A stretch of 61,351 nt of DNA, from contig CAMYLJ010000024.1 in NCBI GenBank assembly GCA_947259215.1, positions 49,005-110,355 on the forward strand, read 5' to 3'. The position numbers were made by a program, and so were the translations under genes. The stretch comes from an uncultured delta proteobacterium (lineage in GTDB: Bacteria; Myxococcota_A; UBA9160; JAFDET01). Within the stretch, counting starts at the first letter, position 1; the number at the start of each line of letters is the position of its first letter. The notes under the pieces were generated by a model, which saw nothing but the letters and a program-made list of their open reading frames with translations, made no database searches and had not been told where the DNA came from. Of the stretch, positions 8,086 to 15,579 are shown in pieces.

Positions 8086-8415
8086 CTACTCGGCCCGACC
8101 GGCCTCCACGAAGTGGGCCAGGAGCTCGGCCAGGCCCGGATCGAGCTCCTCGAACCTCAGGCCCGCGCACGCGGTTGCGTGGTCACTCCACGCCACCACG
8201 CCCGAGACCTCGAGCGGGAGGGAGATGTCGGGGAGCGGGAACTCGCTCACGACCCGGGCGCCAGGCACCAGCGGCCGGGCGGCGGGCCCGATGCCGACCC
8301 CCCCCACCGAGATGTCGCGAAGCGTGCTGCGAACGCGCCGGCCATGCGCCGTGATTTCGACCCAGCCATCCAATGGGGCGCGCGGCAGCTTCCGCTTCTC
8401 GCTCGCTTCCGACAC
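8086..8415 (-). CDS. PilZ-domain protein
   Basis: Single-domain PilZ protein of 109 residues, expected to bind cyclic di-GMP. The N-terminal arginine motif (KRKLPRAP, an RxxxR spacing) and the DISVGGVGIG motif (D/N-x-S-x-x-G) are both present. The rest fits the beta-barrel length. It begins with ATG and diverges from the membrane/coiled-coil gene at 8566. A GGDEF-EAL protein at 32500 could supply or remove the ligand. The target of this PilZ domain cannot be read from sequence. Confidence 0.82.
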   Translation of the reverse strand: MSEASEKRKLPRAPLDGWVEITAHGRRVRSTLRDISVGGVGIGPAARPLVPGARVVSEFPLPDISLPLEVSGVVAWSDHATACAGLRFEELDPGLAELLAHFVEAGRAE

Positions 8416-8565
8416 GGCCCGCTCCGACTCCCGTTCCCGCAGGCTTCATCCGATGCAATAAACGTGCGCCTGGCGGTCACTGTGCGTGGTTTCCGCTTAA
8501 GTGCGCGTGAACGCCGGGCTCTCGGCTGTCGCCCCCCGGGACGGAGCGTTATCTTCGAGCGCCGG

Positions 8566-9822
8566 ATGACGAATTCGTTACCGACGGAGGGAAATTCGTT
8601 TCCCCGGGGCAGCGCGGTTCTCGACCGACTGGCCTTCTTCCGCGGCACCTATATCGCCATCTTCGCGTTGGTGCTGCTCTACGTCATCACGGTGGGGGCG
8701 GTCACTCGGGGCCTGGAGCTGCACTTCTCCCGCAACGTGGCGCGCGCCGTGGACGTGGATGCCGGCGTCGAGTCCGTCGTGGTCCGGATCCACCGCCGGG
8801 TGCGGAAGGCGGTGGAAGGATCCTTCTGGGTGCGCAGCGGGGGAGTCGAGGTGCACGCGATCGTCCTCGGCCAGGACAACTTCCCTATCTACGTACCGGG
8901 TCTCCCCCCGCCGGAGCGTCCGCCGAGCGACCTGGAGGCCATCGAGGCCGAGGCGGAGCGCGTGTTGCCGGTGCGCATCAGTCTTGCGGTGGGCGTCCCG
9001 CACAGCTCCCTCACGGCCAACGTCGTCCTGGTGGGGTACGCAACCCTCATCCTGACGGGTCTCTACTTCCGTCAGCGCAGCCAGGTGCTGCGCCAGGCGG
9101 CCCTGCTGCGCACCGCCACGCAGGAGCGCGAGGAGGCGGCGGAACGCGCGGGCCGGATCGAGGACGAGCTCGAGGGCGTGCGGCGCCGGGTGTTCGACGC
9201 GGCCCTCACCGAGAGCGAGCACGCGCGCGAGATCGACGCCCTGCGCAACGAGCGGGTGAGCCTGCGCGGAAAGCTCGACGAGCTCGAGCATCGCGAGGCG
9301 GATCTACTGGCGCAGCAGGCCTCCAGCACGGGCGACCTGCAGGACGAGCACCAGGCCCTGGAGGAGCTGCTGGACGAGGCACTCGGCGATCTCCAGACCA
9401 AGGACGAAGCGATCCAGAAGCTCCAGACAGAGCTGAAGCGCGCCTCGCGCGACGCATCCGCCAAGGCCAGCTCCCGGGCCCGCGAGGCGGACCATCTGGG
9501 CCGGCGCCTGCGCGCCCTCTACCACAACCTCGAGGTGGACGACCGCGCCCTCACGGACCTGGTGGCCCTGCGCGACGAAGGCATGAAGCTGAAGGCCGAG
9601 GAGGCGCTGAAGAAGCTCTCGGACGACGTGGGCTCGGCCGGTGCGCGGCGCAAGGTGGGCGGGCTGCCGCCGGGGCTTCCGGTCTTCGAGCTGGGCTACG
9701 CCGGCAAGGGGCGGGTCTACTACACCCACGGCGCCCAGCGCCGGCTGCGCATCCTGTGCATCGGCGCCAAGAACACCCAGAAGCCCGATCTCGAGTACCT
9801 GAGCCGGATCGTGAAGGCCTGA
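8566..9822 (+). CDS. two-TM coiled-coil protein with RelE/HigB-like C-terminal domain
   Basis: 418 residues. TM1 is about residues 27-46, followed by a ~100-residue extracytoplasmic domain and TM2 at about 151-169. A long charged coiled coil spans about 172-310. The last ~105 residues contain YHNLEVDDRALTDLV, then VFELGYAGKGRVYYTHGAQ and LRILCIGAKNTQK. That order of basic helix and strands resembles the RelE/HigB toxin fold (E-L-G/R-Y strand, R-V-Y-Y strand, hydrophobic strand, K-x-T-Q-K turn). The fold resemblance is pattern recognition only. No antitoxin-like gene is adjacent. ATG at 8566 precedes the TM; 150 bases separate it from the divergent PilZ gene. Function unknown. Confidence 0.75.
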   Translation: MTNSLPTEGNSFPRGSAVLDRLAFFRGTYIAIFALVLLYVITVGAVTRGLELHFSRNVARAVDVDAGVESVVVRIHRRVRKAVEGSFWVRSGGVEVHAIVLGQDNFPIYVPGLPPPERPPSDLEAIEAEAERVLPVRISLAVGVPHSSLTANVVLVGYATLILTGLYFRQRSQVLRQAALLRTATQEREEAAERAGRIEDELEGVRRRVFDAALTESEHAREIDALRNERVSLRGKLDELEHREADLLAQQASSTGDLQDEHQALEELLDEALGDLQTKDEAIQKLQTELKRASRDASAKASSRAREADHLGRRLRALYHNLEVDDRALTDLVALRDEGMKLKAEEALKKLSDDVGSAGARRKVGGLPPGLPVFELGYAGKGRVYYTHGAQRRLRILCIGAKNTQKPDLEYLSRIVKA

Positions 9823-9832
9823 GCGCCCCGGC

Positions 9833-10201
9833 TCATCCCTCGAGCTGCGCTCGAAGGACGGCCTTCAAGTCTCCGTCGTCCCATGGCTTTGCTACCAGGG
9901 CACTCACGCCGAGCTGCGCCAGCCGCTGCCGCGGCACCTCCTCGGGCCAGCCGGTCAGGAGCACCCGCTGCGCTCCGGGACACAGGCGCGCCACCTCCGC
10001 CAGGAGCTGGAGTCCACTCATCCCCGGCATCTTCTGGTCGCTCACCACCACGTCCACGGGACGCTGGCGCAGCAATGCCAGCGCCTCGTCCGGGGTCTCC
10101 GCCAGCAGGATCTCCCAGCCTTCGCGGCGGAGCGTGCGGCGCAGCGCCGACAGGATGCGCGCCTCGTCGTCGACGAACAGGAAGCTCGGCGGGGCGCTCA
10201 C
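9833..10201 (-). CDS. single-domain response regulator
   Basis: 122-residue receiver protein (CheY-like). The acidic pair is in FLFVDDEARIL, the phosphoacceptor Asp in VVVSDQKMPGMSG, and the conserved Thr and Lys in VLLTGW and LVAKPWDD. There is no output domain, so it signals by protein contact or phosphorelay. GTG at 10201 overlaps the kinase stop (GTGA), so it is translationally coupled to the histidine kinase and is its likely partner. The pattern ALVAKPWDDGDLKAVL is typical of RpfG/HD-GYP-type receivers, but no HD domain follows. Confidence 0.88.
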   Translation of the reverse strand: MSAPPSFLFVDDEARILSALRRTLRREGWEILLAETPDEALALLRQRPVDVVVSDQKMPGMSGLQLLAEVARLCPGAQRVLLTGWPEEVPRQRLAQLGVSALVAKPWDDGDLKAVLRAQLEG

Positions 10202-12210
10202 CCGCGCCTCTCGGCGTCCCCTGCAGCGGGGCTCACGGGCAGCACCACCTCGAAGGTCGCTCCGTGGGGCCGGCGATTGCGGGCGCGCAGGCTGCCACCG
10301 TGCTTGCGCACGATGCTGAAGCAGGTGGAGAGCCCGAGCCCCACGCCGACCCCCACCTCCTTGGTGGTGAAGAAGGGGTCGAAGATCCGGTCGAGCTGCT
10401 CCGGCGCGATCCCCACGCCGCTGTCGCTGACGGCGACGATCACCCGCTCGCCCCGCAGCTCGGTCACCAGCTCGATCTCGCCGCGCTCCCCCGAGTCTGC
10501 CAGGCGCTCCTCGATGGCCTGGTAGGCGTTCACCAGCAGGTTCATGAAGACCTGCTTCAGCTGCATCGGGAACCCGTCCACCGGGGGCAGGTCGGCGTAG
10601 CGCTTCTTCAGCACCACCGAGTGTTTCATCATGCTCCACACGATGTTGGCGGTGGAGTCGAGACATTGGTTCACGTCTGCGGGCACCCGCTCCTCGCCGT
10701 CCGCCCGCGAGAAGTCGCGCAGATCGCGCACGATGTGCCGGATCCGCTCCGAGCCTTCCTGAGACTCGCGGATGGCCTTCTCGAAGTCGTCCAGCACGAA
10801 CTCGGCGTCGAGCTCCCGCGCCAATGCCTCCAGCGCCTCACCCGCGCGGCGGATGCCTTCGACCTGGCCGTCGTCGAGGGTCTTGCGAAGGTCGCCGACC
10901 TGGCTCCAGAGGCGGCGCAGGTCCGACAGGTAGTCGGCCATCTGGAAGAGATTGGCGTGGATGAAGCCCATGGGGTTGTTGATCTCGTGGGCCACGCCGG
11001 CCGCGAGCTGGCCGATCGAGGCCATCTTCTCCGTCTGGAGCACCTGGCGCTGAAGCAGGGTGATCTCCGTCAGGTCCTGGAAGATCGCCACGGCGCCGAG
11101 GCGCGTACCGTCGGCGTCGACCAGGGGTGCGCAGGAGATCCCGACGGGCACGACGGAGCCGTCCGCCCGGGTGAGGATCGTCTCGGCGCCCCGGAAGCGC
11201 TCGCCCCGCTGGAGGCTGCGAGCCAGCAGGGCACCCTGCCCCTGCGCGTTCGAGAACCAGTCCCAGACCGAGCGGCCGCGCGGATCGTCGCCAGCCGCTC
11301 CCAGGATCTGGGAGGCCATGGCGTTGGCGAAGGTGATGACGCCGCGCGTGTCCACCACCAGCAGCGCGCTGTTCAGGTTCTGGATGATGTTCTCGTTGTA
11401 ACGCCTCAGGTCGGCGATCCGTTTCGCGAGGGTCTCGCGCTCGGTCACGTCGGCGAGCAGCAGGAGGGCGCGACCCTCGTCGTCCAGCCGCTGCGCGCGC
11501 ACGTCGTAGAAGATGGGCGAGCCGTCCGGAGCCACGCCGCGCGCCAGGGCCGGCACCGCCGGATGGCCGGCGCGGGCCCGCTCCAGTGCCGCCGGAATCG
11601 CACCGGTCTCGAGCAGCTCCGACGGCAGCACCTCGTCGAGGCGGCGGCCTGGCAGCCGGCCCGACGAGCCCCAGGCAGCCGTGAAGGCCGGGTTCGCCGT
11701 CACCAGCCGGCCGGCATCGTCCACCACGGCGATCGCCGCCGGGATCTCGCTCACGATGGCCGCGTTCAGGGTCTCGAGCCAGGCCAGGCGGTCCGCCACC
11801 CGGCGCCGCTCCCGCTCTCCCCGGGTGCGACGCAGCTGCTCCAGCGCCACCGAGGCCAACGCCTGGCCCGCGTCCACCCCCGCCACCACACAGTCGGCGG
11901 CGCCGCGTCGGAACCACTCCACGGCCGCGGCGTCCGCAGCGTCCGCGGCCACGGCGAGCACCGGCGGTCCGGCTCCGCGCGCCTGGGCCAGGAGCGCTTC
12001 CGCTTCGCCGGGCGAGCCGCCGTCCACCACCACCAGGTCCGCGTCCGCGGAAGCCGCCAGGCCCGCCGCGGCGGAATCGAACACGTCCACGCGAACGCCG
12101 GCCCCGAGCCCCCGCAGCGCGCGCAGCGTGCCGTGGGGATCCGAACCCTCCGGACGGTCGCTGCCCGGTCGCACGATGACGATGTGGGCGGAGGACGTGA
12201 TCTCGCTCAC
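10198..12210 (-). CDS. hybrid-like PAS sensor histidine kinase with N-terminal pseudo-receiver
   Basis: 670 residues, no clear membrane segment, so probably cytoplasmic. Order: receiver-like domain (about 8-125) that lacks the acidic pair (IVIVRPGSD) and the conserved Lys; PAS (about 150-260, VVDDAGRLVTANPAF); PAS (about 270-385, VVDTRGVITFANAMA); HisKA with GVAHEINNPMG (His near 406); and HATPase_c with NLLVNAYQAI, VSDSGVGIAPEQ and GLGLS. It starts with GTG 48 bases after the NtrC-type gene and is followed by a coupled response regulator. This gives a three-gene operon in the order NtrC-type regulator, kinase, receiver. The kinase could phosphorylate either receiver. Confidence 0.9.
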   Translation of the reverse strand: MSEITSSAHIVIVRPGSDRPEGSDPHGTLRALRGLGAGVRVDVFDSAAAGLAASADADLVVVDGGSPGEAEALLAQARGAGPPVLAVAADAADAAAVEWFRRGAADCVVAGVDAGQALASVALEQLRRTRGERERRRVADRLAWLETLNAAIVSEIPAAIAVVDDAGRLVTANPAFTAAWGSSGRLPGRRLDEVLPSELLETGAIPAALERARAGHPAVPALARGVAPDGSPIFYDVRAQRLDDEGRALLLLADVTERETLAKRIADLRRYNENIIQNLNSALLVVDTRGVITFANAMASQILGAAGDDPRGRSVWDWFSNAQGQGALLARSLQRGERFRGAETILTRADGSVVPVGISCAPLVDADGTRLGAVAIFQDLTEITLLQRQVLQTEKMASIGQLAAGVAHEINNPMGFIHANLFQMADYLSDLRRLWSQVGDLRKTLDDGQVEGIRRAGEALEALARELDAEFVLDDFEKAIRESQEGSERIRHIVRDLRDFSRADGEERVPADVNQCLDSTANIVWSMMKHSVVLKKRYADLPPVDGFPMQLKQVFMNLLVNAYQAIEERLADSGERGEIELVTELRGERVIVAVSDSGVGIAPEQLDRIFDPFFTTKEVGVGVGLGLSTCFSIVRKHGGSLRARNRRPHGATFEVVLPVSPAAGDAERRG

Positions 12211-12258
12211 GCGGATCCTCGACAGCAGAAGCGGCGTTCGTGGGGGGGTGGTCGGAAT

Positions 12259-13698
12259 CTATCCGATCGGTCGGACCCGACCAACCCCGACGCCCTTCGG
12301 TGTCAGGCCGTGTTTCGCCAGCTTGCGATAGAGCGTGCTGCGCCCGACGCGCAGCCGACGCGCAGCCTCGCTGGCATCGCCGCCGGTCAGCTGCAGGGCC
12401 CGCTCGAGCGCGCTCTTCTCGTAGGCCTCGAGACAGAGCGGAAGGTCCGTGTCCAGCGGCGTGCGGGCGGCGGCCCGACCGCGTCCGGCGAGCGGCAGGT
12501 CCGCGAGCCGCAGGCGTGGTCCGGGCGCCAGGGCCAGGGCGGACTCCACGGTGTTCTCGAGCTCGCGCACGTTCCCCCGCCATTCGTAGCCGACCAGGGC
12601 TTCGAGCGCGTCGTCCTCGATCCCGGCTACCGACGCCTCGTCACGCCGGTGGCGCGCCAGGAAGTGGTGCGCGAGCAGCGGCACGTCCTCCCGACGCTCC
12701 CGCAGCGGCGGGATGTGCACGCGCACCACGTCGAGGCGATAGAAGAGGTCCTGGCGGAACGCGCCCTCCGCGATCATGCCTTCGAGGTCGCGGTGGGTGG
12801 CCGCGATCACGCGCAGGTCCACCGGCACGGCCTCGGAGGCGCCCACCGGCCGCACCTCGCCTTCCTGCAGCGCGCGCAGGAGCTTGGCCTGCACGTTCAC
12901 GGGCAGCTCGCCGATCTCGTCCAGGAAGAGCGTCCCGCCCTCGGCCCGGCGGAACAGGCCCGGCGAGCCCACGGCCCCGGTGAACGCGCCCGGCTCGTGG
13001 CCGAAGAGCTCGCTCTCGATGATGGACTCGGGCAGCGCCCCGCAGTCCACGGGCACGAAGGGGCCGCCCGCCCGGCGCGAGACGGCGTGGATGGCCCGGG
13101 CCACCAGCTCCTTGCCGGTTCCGCTCTCCCCGTGGATCAGGACCCGGCTCTCGTTGTCGCGGAGCCCCTCGATCCGGCGGGTGAGCGCCCGCATTCCGGG
13201 CGACGCCCCCACCAGCTCGGGGACCGCCTCCCGATCGCGCAGCTGGCGCTCCAGGGCCCGGTTGCGCAGCACGAGGGAACGCCGCTCGAGGGCCTTGCGC
13301 ACGGTGGTGCGGACCCGGTGCACGTCGTCGAAGGGCTTCGCCAGGTAGTCGAAGGCGCCCCGGCGCATGCAGCCGACGGCACTCTCGATGGTGGCATGGC
13401 CCGTCATCATGACCACTTCCACCTCGGGCCGCTCCCGCTTCACGCGCTCGAGCAGGTCGAGGCCGCTGGTCTCCCGCAGCTTCAGGTCCAGCAGGACCAC
13501 GGCCAGGCGCGGGTCGGGCAGCAGGCGCTCCAGCTCGGCGGCGGTCTCGCCCAGGAGCACCGGATGGCCCTCCCCCTCCAGGACGCGCCGCAGGGCGCGC
13601 AGGAGCAGGGGCTCGTCGTCCAGCACCAGCACGGCGGGAGCCGGGTCGCTGCCGAGAGGGGACCCGGGCGGATGGGGGATGTCGCGCGCGGCCTCCAC
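12259..13698 (-). CDS. NtrC-family sigma-54 activator (REC-AAA+-Fis)
   Basis: 479-residue bacterial enhancer-binding protein. Receiver: LVLDDEP, phosphoacceptor in VVLLDLKL, Lys in YLAKPFDD. AAA+ domain: Walker A GESGTGKE, an intact sigma-54-contacting GAFTGA loop, Walker B LFLDEIGELP, and the sensor region FYRLDVVRVHIPPLRERREDV. A C-terminal Fis-type helix-turn-helix is seen (ASEAARRLRVGRSTLYRKL). GTG at 13698 is the first start giving a complete receiver; upstream in-frame sequence is non-protein-like. It is divergent from a second NtrC-type gene across a 138-base region with palindromes, and leads the kinase operon. Its targets are unknown, but a sigma-54 promoter lies at 15510. Confidence 0.9.
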   Translation of the reverse strand: MEAARDIPHPPGSPLGSDPAPAVLVLDDEPLLLRALRRVLEGEGHPVLLGETAAELERLLPDPRLAVVLLDLKLRETSGLDLLERVKRERPEVEVVMMTGHATIESAVGCMRRGAFDYLAKPFDDVHRVRTTVRKALERRSLVLRNRALERQLRDREAVPELVGASPGMRALTRRIEGLRDNESRVLIHGESGTGKELVARAIHAVSRRAGGPFVPVDCGALPESIIESELFGHEPGAFTGAVGSPGLFRRAEGGTLFLDEIGELPVNVQAKLLRALQEGEVRPVGASEAVPVDLRVIAATHRDLEGMIAEGAFRQDLFYRLDVVRVHIPPLRERREDVPLLAHHFLARHRRDEASVAGIEDDALEALVGYEWRGNVRELENTVESALALAPGPRLRLADLPLAGRGRAAARTPLDTDLPLCLEAYEKSALERALQLTGGDASEAARRLRVGRSTLYRKLAKHGLTPKGVGVGRVRPIG

Positions 13699-13711
13699 GC
13701 CCCGCTCATCG

Positions 13712-13750
13712 GTCCCGGGATCGGGACGCTTGAGTGTCCCGGAACCGGGA
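13712..13750. promoter_or_regulatory. paired palindromes between divergent NtrC-family genes
   Basis: Two dyads lie in the 138-base divergent region: GTCCCGGGATCGGGAC (13712-13727) and TCCCGGAACCGGGA (13737-13750). Both contain TCCCGG and a CGGGA half site, and their centres are about 24 bases apart. This is consistent with tandem binding of a dimeric Fis-type regulator to control one or both genes. A further 7-bp stem GGGCGGC/GCCGCCC spans 13765-13785. Binding is inferred. Confidence 0.4.
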
Positions 13751-13836
13751 TTTCCCCCGAGGCCGGGCGGCTTGAAGGGCCGCCCCGGGGTCCGTAGAAT
13801 CCAGATGCCCCCCTCCGCCCCGCGGAGGAGACCCCA

Positions 13837-15231
13837 CTGACGAAGTCCGCCGTTCTCGTCGTCGACGACGAGGAGCTCTATCGCCGCGCCCTCGAGCGCA
13901 TCCTCGCTCGGGGCGGCTACGACGTGACCTGCGCCCGGGACGCCGCCGAGGCCATGGGGATCGTGTCGAGCCAGCATCTCGACCTGGTGCTCTGCGACGT
14001 CAAGATGCCCGGCGTCAACGGCATCGAGCTGGTCCGCCAGATCAAGGACTACGACGCCGACCTGCCCTGCATCGTGATGACCGGGTACGGAACGCCCGAG
14101 AACTCGGTGGAAGCCCTGCGCGCGGGAGCGTTCTGGTACCTGGAGAAACCCTTCGAGCAGGGAAACCTGGACGCGGTCCGGCGCCTGGTGGAGCAGGCCA
14201 TCGAGCACGGCCGCCTGAAGGCCGAGAACCGCCAGCTCCAGAACCAGCTCCGCATGCGGTACCGCTTCGAGAACATCGTTGGCCACAGCCCGGGCCTGCG
14301 GCAGGTGCTGGAGACGGTGGAGAAGATCGCCGACAGCGACAGCACCATCCTGGTCCGGGGCGAGAGCGGCACCGGCAAGGAGCTGATCGCCCGGGCCATC
14401 CACTTCAACAGCGCGCGCAGCGAGCGCATGATGGTCACCGTCAACTGCGGCGCGATCCCCGAGGAGCTGCTGGAGTCCGAGCTCTTCGGGCACCTGCGCG
14501 GCGCCTTCACCAGCGCCATCGCCCATCGCGAGGGGCGCTTCGCCCTGGCCGACGGCGGCACCATCTTCCTGGACGAGATCGGCGACATGAGCCAGACGCT
14601 CCAGGTGAAGCTGCTGCGCGTGCTCCAGGACCGGACCTTCGAGCCGGTGGGCTCGTCCAAGACGGTGAAGGTGGACGTTCGCGTCGTGGCGGCGACCCAC
14701 CAGGACCTGGAGGATGCCATGGCGCGGGGCCGCTTCCGCGAGGACCTCTTCTATCGCCTGAACGTGATCCCCATCGAGGTGCCGCCGCTGCGCGAGCGGC
14801 GTGAGGACATCCCGCTGCTGGTCCACCACTTCCTCGACGTGGTGAACCAGGAGAAGGGCAAGCAGATCGAGGGCGTGAGCCCCGACGCCATGCAGCTGCT
14901 GGTGGACTGGTACTGGCCCGGCAACGTGCGCGAGCTGGAGAACGTGATGGAGCGCATGGTGCTGCTCAAGGGCGAGGGCGAGATCGGAACCGAGGATCTC
15001 CCGGAAGCCGTCCGCGACGGCCGCGACACCCCGCGGGCCCGCGCGCCGCGGATTCCGAGCAGCGGGATCGCCTACAACGAGCTGGTGGGCGACTTCGAGA
15101 CGGATCTGATCCTGCAAGCGCTCGAGCAGACCGGCTGGAACAAGAACCGCGCCGCCCAGCTCCTGGGCCTCAACCGGACCACCCTGCTCGAGAAGATCAA
15201 GAAGAAGAACCTGGAACCCCGGGACGAGTAG
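13837..15231 (+). CDS. NtrC-family regulator with GAFTSA loop, probable CTG start
   Basis: 464-residue REC-AAA+-Fis regulator. Receiver VLVVDDEELYRR, phosphoacceptor in LVLCDVKMPG, Lys in YLEKPFEQG. AAA+: GESGTGKE Walker A, LFGHLRGAFTSA (the usual GAFTGA has Ser for the second Gly), LDEIGDMS Walker B, FYRLNVIPIEVPPLRERRED. The Fis-type helix-turn-helix is NKNRAAQLLGLNRTTLLEKI. The receiver's acidic pair is encoded upstream of the first conventional start (GTG 13924). The only plausible start after the in-frame stop at 13795 is CTG at 13837, with GGAGGAG 6 bases upstream. It lies upstream of the sigma-54 promoter and sigma-factor gene at 15510-16347, which it may control. Confidence 0.88.
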   Translation: MTKSAVLVVDDEELYRRALERILARGGYDVTCARDAAEAMGIVSSQHLDLVLCDVKMPGVNGIELVRQIKDYDADLPCIVMTGYGTPENSVEALRAGAFWYLEKPFEQGNLDAVRRLVEQAIEHGRLKAENRQLQNQLRMRYRFENIVGHSPGLRQVLETVEKIADSDSTILVRGESGTGKELIARAIHFNSARSERMMVTVNCGAIPEELLESELFGHLRGAFTSAIAHREGRFALADGGTIFLDEIGDMSQTLQVKLLRVLQDRTFEPVGSSKTVKVDVRVVAATHQDLEDAMARGRFREDLFYRLNVIPIEVPPLRERREDIPLLVHHFLDVVNQEKGKQIEGVSPDAMQLLVDWYWPGNVRELENVMERMVLLKGEGEIGTEDLPEAVRDGRDTPRARAPRIPSSGIAYNELVGDFETDLILQALEQTGWNKNRAAQLLGLNRTTLLEKIKKKNLEPRDE

Positions 15232-15509
15232 GCGCCCACCCGCGTCCGCCGGGTTCGCAATTCGGCACCCGGGCGACGGATTCGTAACTCCCGCGTCGGG
15301 AATCCGTCGCGCCCGCGGGCCGCTCCGCCCGCCCCGCCCCTGCCTGCCGCACCGGGCGGCAGCCGCGCTCCGCAATCCGCTGCGCCCGGGCGCTGCGGCT
15401 CCGACACCGAAAAGTCCTGTGTAGCTCAGGAGTTGCCGCCGCCGACACCCGCCTGGGGCGGCGTCCCTGCCGGCCGGCTGCCGCCTGGCTGCGGGTCGGG
15501 CGAAACGCT
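15232..15509. other. long intergenic region with stem-loops
   Basis: No gene is supported here. It holds an 11-bp inverted repeat (GCGACGGATTC at 15273-15283 and GAATCCGTCGC at 15300-15310, 16-base loop) that may end the NtrC-type transcript. It also holds a perfect 12-base palindrome GCGCCCGGGCGC at 15382-15393, nested within AGCCGC/GCGGCT arms (15361-15366 and 15405-15410). No T-run follows either structure. The downstream part leads to the sigma-54 promoter and could contain activator sites. Confidence 0.5.
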
Positions 15510-15526
15510 TGGCATGGGCCGTGCTT
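15510..15526 (+). promoter_or_regulatory. sigma-54 promoter for the FliA/WhiG-type sigma gene
   Basis: TGGCATGGGCCGTGCTT matches the RpoN consensus TGGCACG-N4-TTGCW at nearly every position. The invariant GG (15511-15512) and GC (15523-15524) are spaced exactly 12 bases start to start. Transcription would begin near 15536, about 44 bases before the sigma-factor ATG. Two NtrC-family activators are encoded just upstream. Confidence 0.65.
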
Positions 15527-15579
15527 TGTGGAGGCCCAGATCCGGGACGCCGACTGCGTCCTCACTCGAAGGAGGATGG

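Noticed and set aside
8416-8565. A promoter between the divergent PilZ and coiled-coil genes
   Set aside because: Several AT-richer hexamers occur but none has both a -10 and a -35 match at suitable spacing.
10198-10666. Longer N-terminal extension of the lone receiver into the kinase gene
   Set aside because: The extra sequence is Arg/Ala/Gly-rich shadow of the kinase; the GTG at 10201 gives a complete receiver.
12259-15375. A ~1,000-codon open minus-strand frame running across the second NtrC-type gene
   Set aside because: Only 12259-13698 encodes a real protein. The rest is antisense to a strongly supported plus-strand gene and has no domain-like sequence; long antisense frames are common at this GC content.
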